A stretch of 56,755 nucleotides of DNA from Bacteroidota bacterium (GTDB taxonomy: Bacteria; Bacteroidota; Bacteroidia; Chitinophagales; Chitinophagaceae): contig JAFDXD010000164.1 in NCBI GenBank assembly GCA_018268135.1, positions 1 through 56,755 of the forward strand, in the 5' to 3' direction. Below the pieces are notes generated by a model that did no database searches, was not told where the DNA came from, and was given only the letters and a program-made list of their open reading frames with translations. This document shows, one piece after another, positions 55,001 to 56,755 of the stretch (position 1 is the stretch's first letter; every line of letters starts with the position of its first letter). Position numbers and translations under genes: made by a program.

Positions 55001-56614
55001 TTTTCTGTAGCAGCAGTTGGTACTGGCGCTACTTACCAATGGCAGGTAAGCACTGCTGCCTCACCTGCAACATTTGTAAATGTAAGCTCAGGCACCGGAG
55101 CTAATACCGATACATATAATACAGGAGCTACTACCGCTTCTATGAATGGCAATAATTATCGTGTAATCGTAACCGGTAGTTGCAATACGGTTACATCTAA
55201 TGCAGTACAGCTCACAGTAAATACTGCTCCGGCTATTTCAGCCGCTCCCCAGGCAGTAACTATTTGCAGTGGCTCTGATGCCGTGTTTAATGTAACAGCA
55301 AATGGCACTGCTTTAACGTATGCGTGGCAGTCTTCAACCTCATTCGGTGGTACTTATACTGCAGTACCAGGTGCTGCATCTTCGGCTACTTTAACCATAC
55401 CTGCTGCTACAGCCGCATTGAATGGCACTTATTACAGGGTAGTTATAAGCGGCACTTGTACTCCGGCAGTTACATCTACCCCGGTATTGCTTACTGTAAA
55501 TACAGCAATAAATATCAATACAAATACTACTGATGCTAGCGTTTGTTATTCAGTAGCTGGCCCTAACAACTCATCCTTTAGTGTAGCAGCTACGGGCACT
55601 GCTGCAAGCTATCAGTGGCAGGTAAGTACAGACGGGCAGAATTATACAAATCTTTCTAATTCTACTTTATACTCTGGTACTAACACAAGCACTCTTAGTT
55701 TAACCGGAATCACTTTGACAATGAATGGATATAAATACCGTGTATTAGTTAGTGGTACTTGTACCCCTGCAGGAGTATTATCAAATGCAGCTACTTTAAC
55801 AGTATTAAACCCAGTGGTGATAAATGCTAACCCTGTAGATGTAAACACCTGTGCCGGTAATACTGCAAGCTTTACGGTTGATGCATCCGGTTCGGCCCTT
55901 ACATATCAATGGTTATACAGCGCTGACGGAGTATCGTATATACCTGTATCAAATGGAGCTTCGTTTAGTGGAGCTACTACTCCTACCTTAACCATCAGCA
56001 ACCTATCTACTACATTAAACAATTATCGTTTTAAAGTAGTAGTAACTGGTACACCATGCGGAGTATTAACTTCTACGGCTGCTAAATTAACAGCCAATGC
56101 AAATCCTACTACGGTATTGACTCTTTCGTCTTATAGTAGTATTACACCTTCTACTCCTACAGTATTACAAGCTACGGTAAGCCCTGCTGCAAATTATACC
56201 TATCAATATATAAGAGATGGTATTACTACTAACCTAAGCGGAGCTACAGTACCTTTAAATGTAGATTTACTGGGCAGTTACCAGGTAATAGCCACTAATG
56301 CAGCTACCGGATGTTTTTCTAAATCTAATACAGTAATTGTAAAAGACTCGGCTTCTACCAAGTTGTTTGTGTACCCTAACCCTTCTTCTGGCATTTTTCA
56401 GGTAAGGTATTACAACCCCGGAAACCCAACAGAGCGTACACTTATAATTTATGATTCTAAAGGCTCTAAGGCATTTATGAAAAAATACCCGGTAAGCGCC
56501 AGGTATGAAAAGATGTATGTAAATATGTCGAATGCACAACATGGGCTTTACTTTATTGAATTGAGAGATGCCAATGGAAAATTAATGGCTAGCGGAAAGG
56601 TTACTTTAGAATAA
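52028..56614 (+). CDS. secreted metzincin with Ig-like repeats and T9SS domain
   Basis: This 1528-residue protein has a signal peptide (residues 1-21, ending LGFSQ), a propeptide region to about residue 200, and a reprolysin-like (M12B-type) metalloprotease domain at about 210-425 with the zinc motif HEVGHQLGANH at 351-361 and a Met-turn at IMGYAG near 389. A middle region (430-780) holds beta-sandwich modules. Six Ig-like repeats of about 90 residues follow (roughly 785-1355), most with a YQW core and a pair of Cys, then a seventh divergent module. The last 75 residues (LFVYPNPSSGIF..., ending GKVTLE) are a T9SS type A sorting domain, so the enzyme is exported to the cell surface or medium. 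Target unknown. Confidence 0.88.
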   Translation: MRGSLLLTVLLTLATTLGFSQSDRYWSANFSNKNNIVTDKSVSRQSFPKEYKLFTLNGTALSQTLYGLTNGHTSKHSTIISLPNADGQLEDFEVFEASNFDPALQAKFPEIRAFSGKGITDKYATLKLSLSPQGIQTMVFRTEKEDEFIEAYSKDHSVYACYKSQRVKGQLPWSCSTVDTQLQTGISSQLAATNSITSSAGELKTMRLAQSVTAEYSNYFGATSPADLALVLAAINATLTRCNGVYEKDLALHLNLIPNEAAIIYYDPATDPYSPASTGAGGAWNGQLQSTLTSVIGDANYDIGHLFGASGGGGNAGCIGCVCGSGKGSGFTSPADGVPKGDNFDIDYVVHEVGHQLGANHTFTFQSEGGSLSSSAQREVGSGITIMGYAGITGYDVAPHSIDIYHEISIQQIQNNLATKSCPVTTNISANNATPVVAPVNNYTIPITTPFALTGSATDANAGDVLTYCWEQNDPSTSLTGSNSVASPTKASGPNWLSFKPTISPTRTFPILATILAGNSVTNPLPGGDAIAKIEALSSVDRTLNFRLTVRDNAPYSSVAPVSVGQTAFTDMTVTVSSAVGPFLITSQNSAASYPAGSTQAVTWSVNGTNGAPTNTANVKISWSSDGGLTFPTVLAASTPNDGSENIVIPSGLTTKGRIKVEAIGNIYFDINNSDITVVVPPNDFVFGTTTPATVACPAASNPSVTIPTSVTGTFTTPIVLTATLGIPSGASISFSPSTITPGSSTVVTLNNAGSLSAGTYNVTITGTAGASVHSTIITYIISAGTAPVITTQPVSASVCDPATATFTVASFTPGVSYQWQSAPSATGTFTNISGATSASYTTGASTGLNGTVYHAIVYTQCATITSSNATLTVNTAASISTQPSDQSACTGNTATFTVSATGTGVTYQWQSSATLTGTYTNVAVGTGGNTNTYTTEPLSVSTNRYYRVIVSTTACPASITSNDATLTTRVTTAINTQPTAQTVCAPGSAIFSVAAVGTGATYQWQVSTAASPATFVNVSSGTGANTDTYNTGATTASMNGNNYRVIVTGSCNTVTSNAVQLTVNTAPAISAAPQAVTICSGSDAVFNVTANGTALTYAWQSSTSFGGTYTAVPGAASSATLTIPAATAALNGTYYRVVISGTCTPAVTSTPVLLTVNTAININTNTTDASVCYSVAGPNNSSFSVAATGTAASYQWQVSTDGQNYTNLSNSTLYSGTNTSTLSLTGITLTMNGYKYRVLVSGTCTPAGVLSNAATLTVLNPVVINANPVDVNTCAGNTASFTVDASGSALTYQWLYSADGVSYIPVSNGASFSGATTPTLTISNLSTTLNNYRFKVVVTGTPCGVLTSTAAKLTANANPTTVLTLSSYSSITPSTPTVLQATVSPAANYTYQYIRDGITTNLSGATVPLNVDLLGSYQVIATNAATGCFSKSNTVIVKDSASTKLFVYPNPSSGIFQVRYYNPGNPTERTLIIYDSKGSKAFMKKYPVSARYEKMYVNMSNAQHGLYFIELRDANGKLMASGKVTLE
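54385..56100 (+). repeat. coding repeats: six Ig-like modules
   Basis: Six tandem protein modules of about 90 residues, each with [T/N]xxP near the start, a YQW-type core and a C-terminal TLTVN-like strand, are encoded here. They are diverged at the DNA level, so recent duplication is not evident. Confidence 0.75.
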
Positions 56615-56668
56615 GAATAATTCAATACATTATGAATAGTCCTGAAATAGGTTGACAGTTTAAGATAA

Positions 56669-56755
56669 TTAACCGATTGCCTCTGGTGGTCGGTTTTTTT
56701 GTAAATGTATGTTATTTGGTGTTTCTAAATTAAGAGCCCAATGAGGCCTTTTTGA
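56669..56755 (-). CDS. IS3-family transposase, C-terminal end (partial)
   Basis: The last 28 codons of a gene that runs in from beyond the right edge are seen. They encode KRPHWALNLETPNNIH near the start, which matches the RPHxALxxxTPxxVH ending of IS3 OrfB integrase-type transposases. The frame ends in TAA at 56669-56671. The catalytic DDE residues would lie outside the window. Whether the element is intact cannot be told. Confidence 0.75.
   Translation of the reverse strand, partial: SKRPHWALNLETPNNIHLQKNRPPEAIG
56671..56701 (+). terminator. terminator inside the IS end
   Basis: AACCGA (56671-56676) and TCGGTT (56690-56695) form a 6-bp stem followed by T on the plus strand. It could stop transcripts leaving the protease gene. 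Confidence 0.45.

Larger units (their letters stand above)
56636..56755 (-). mobile_element. 3' end of an IS3-family insertion sequence
   Basis: CCTGAAATAGGTTGAC (56641-56656) looks like the terminal inverted repeat of Bacteroidota IS3-family elements, and the minus-strand frame from the window edge to 56669 encodes a typical IS3 OrfB C-terminus. The element continues beyond the window. It sits about 25 bp downstream of the protease stop codon. Confidence 0.7.

Overview
The window looks like chromosomal DNA of a member of the Bacteroidota, most likely Chitinophagaceae (inference, no database search was possible). The reasons are the low GC content, promoters of the TTTG...TAnnTTTG type instead of E. 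coli-like -35/-10 boxes, few Shine-Dalgarno sequences, a secreted protease ending in a type IX secretion (T9SS) sorting domain, and the conserved gene order pheT - coiled-coil ORF - zapA - rny. About 44 protein genes are supported. No tRNA, rRNA or CRISPR array was seen.

Left third (1-22,000): an AT-rich edge with one perfect DnaA box, an LTA-synthase-like sulfatase-fold membrane enzyme, a HerA-like ATPase, a two-gene M16 peptidase operon, a Wzi/RemB-like outer membrane protein, dihydroorotase, a MutS-like ATPase, a ComM/YifB ATPase, an S10 carboxypeptidase, a small hydrolase, class I FBP aldolase, an AI-2E/PerM family permease, two Bacteroidota-type hypotheticals and a broken AHSA1-domain gene.

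Middle (22,000-41,500): a possible operon of ABC exporter - SemiSWEET - DUF983, then thiolase, pyrD, terC, rsmE and dnaB. A 452-bp divergent intergenic region between dnaB and pheT carries five DnaA-box-like nonamers. It is followed by pheT-ORF-zapA-rny, rplS, a 42-residue lipoprotein, tatC, tatA, gatA and a lytic transglycosylase.

Right third (41,500-56,755): a mostly minus-strand block of pabB, an Asp-rich protein, purA, clpX, a kinase-fold-like protein, two clpP paralogues, a previously hidden 42-residue ORF, a YugP-like zinc peptidase and a lone atpA. After it come a 1528-residue secreted metzincin with six Ig-like repeats and, at the very edge, the 3' end of an IS3-family insertion sequence.

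The most notable unexplained signals are: (i) a dispersed element of about 65 bp in three full copies (26,546; 48,064; 51,718), two of which lie in the predicted 5' leaders of the thiolase and atpA genes; (ii) a second hairpin repeat in two copies (21,381; 48,966); (iii) a divergent kinase-like protein between clpP and clpX; (iv) the DnaA-box cluster beside dnaB; (v) a palindrome carrying the stop codon of a broken lipoprotein/AHSA1 reading frame.
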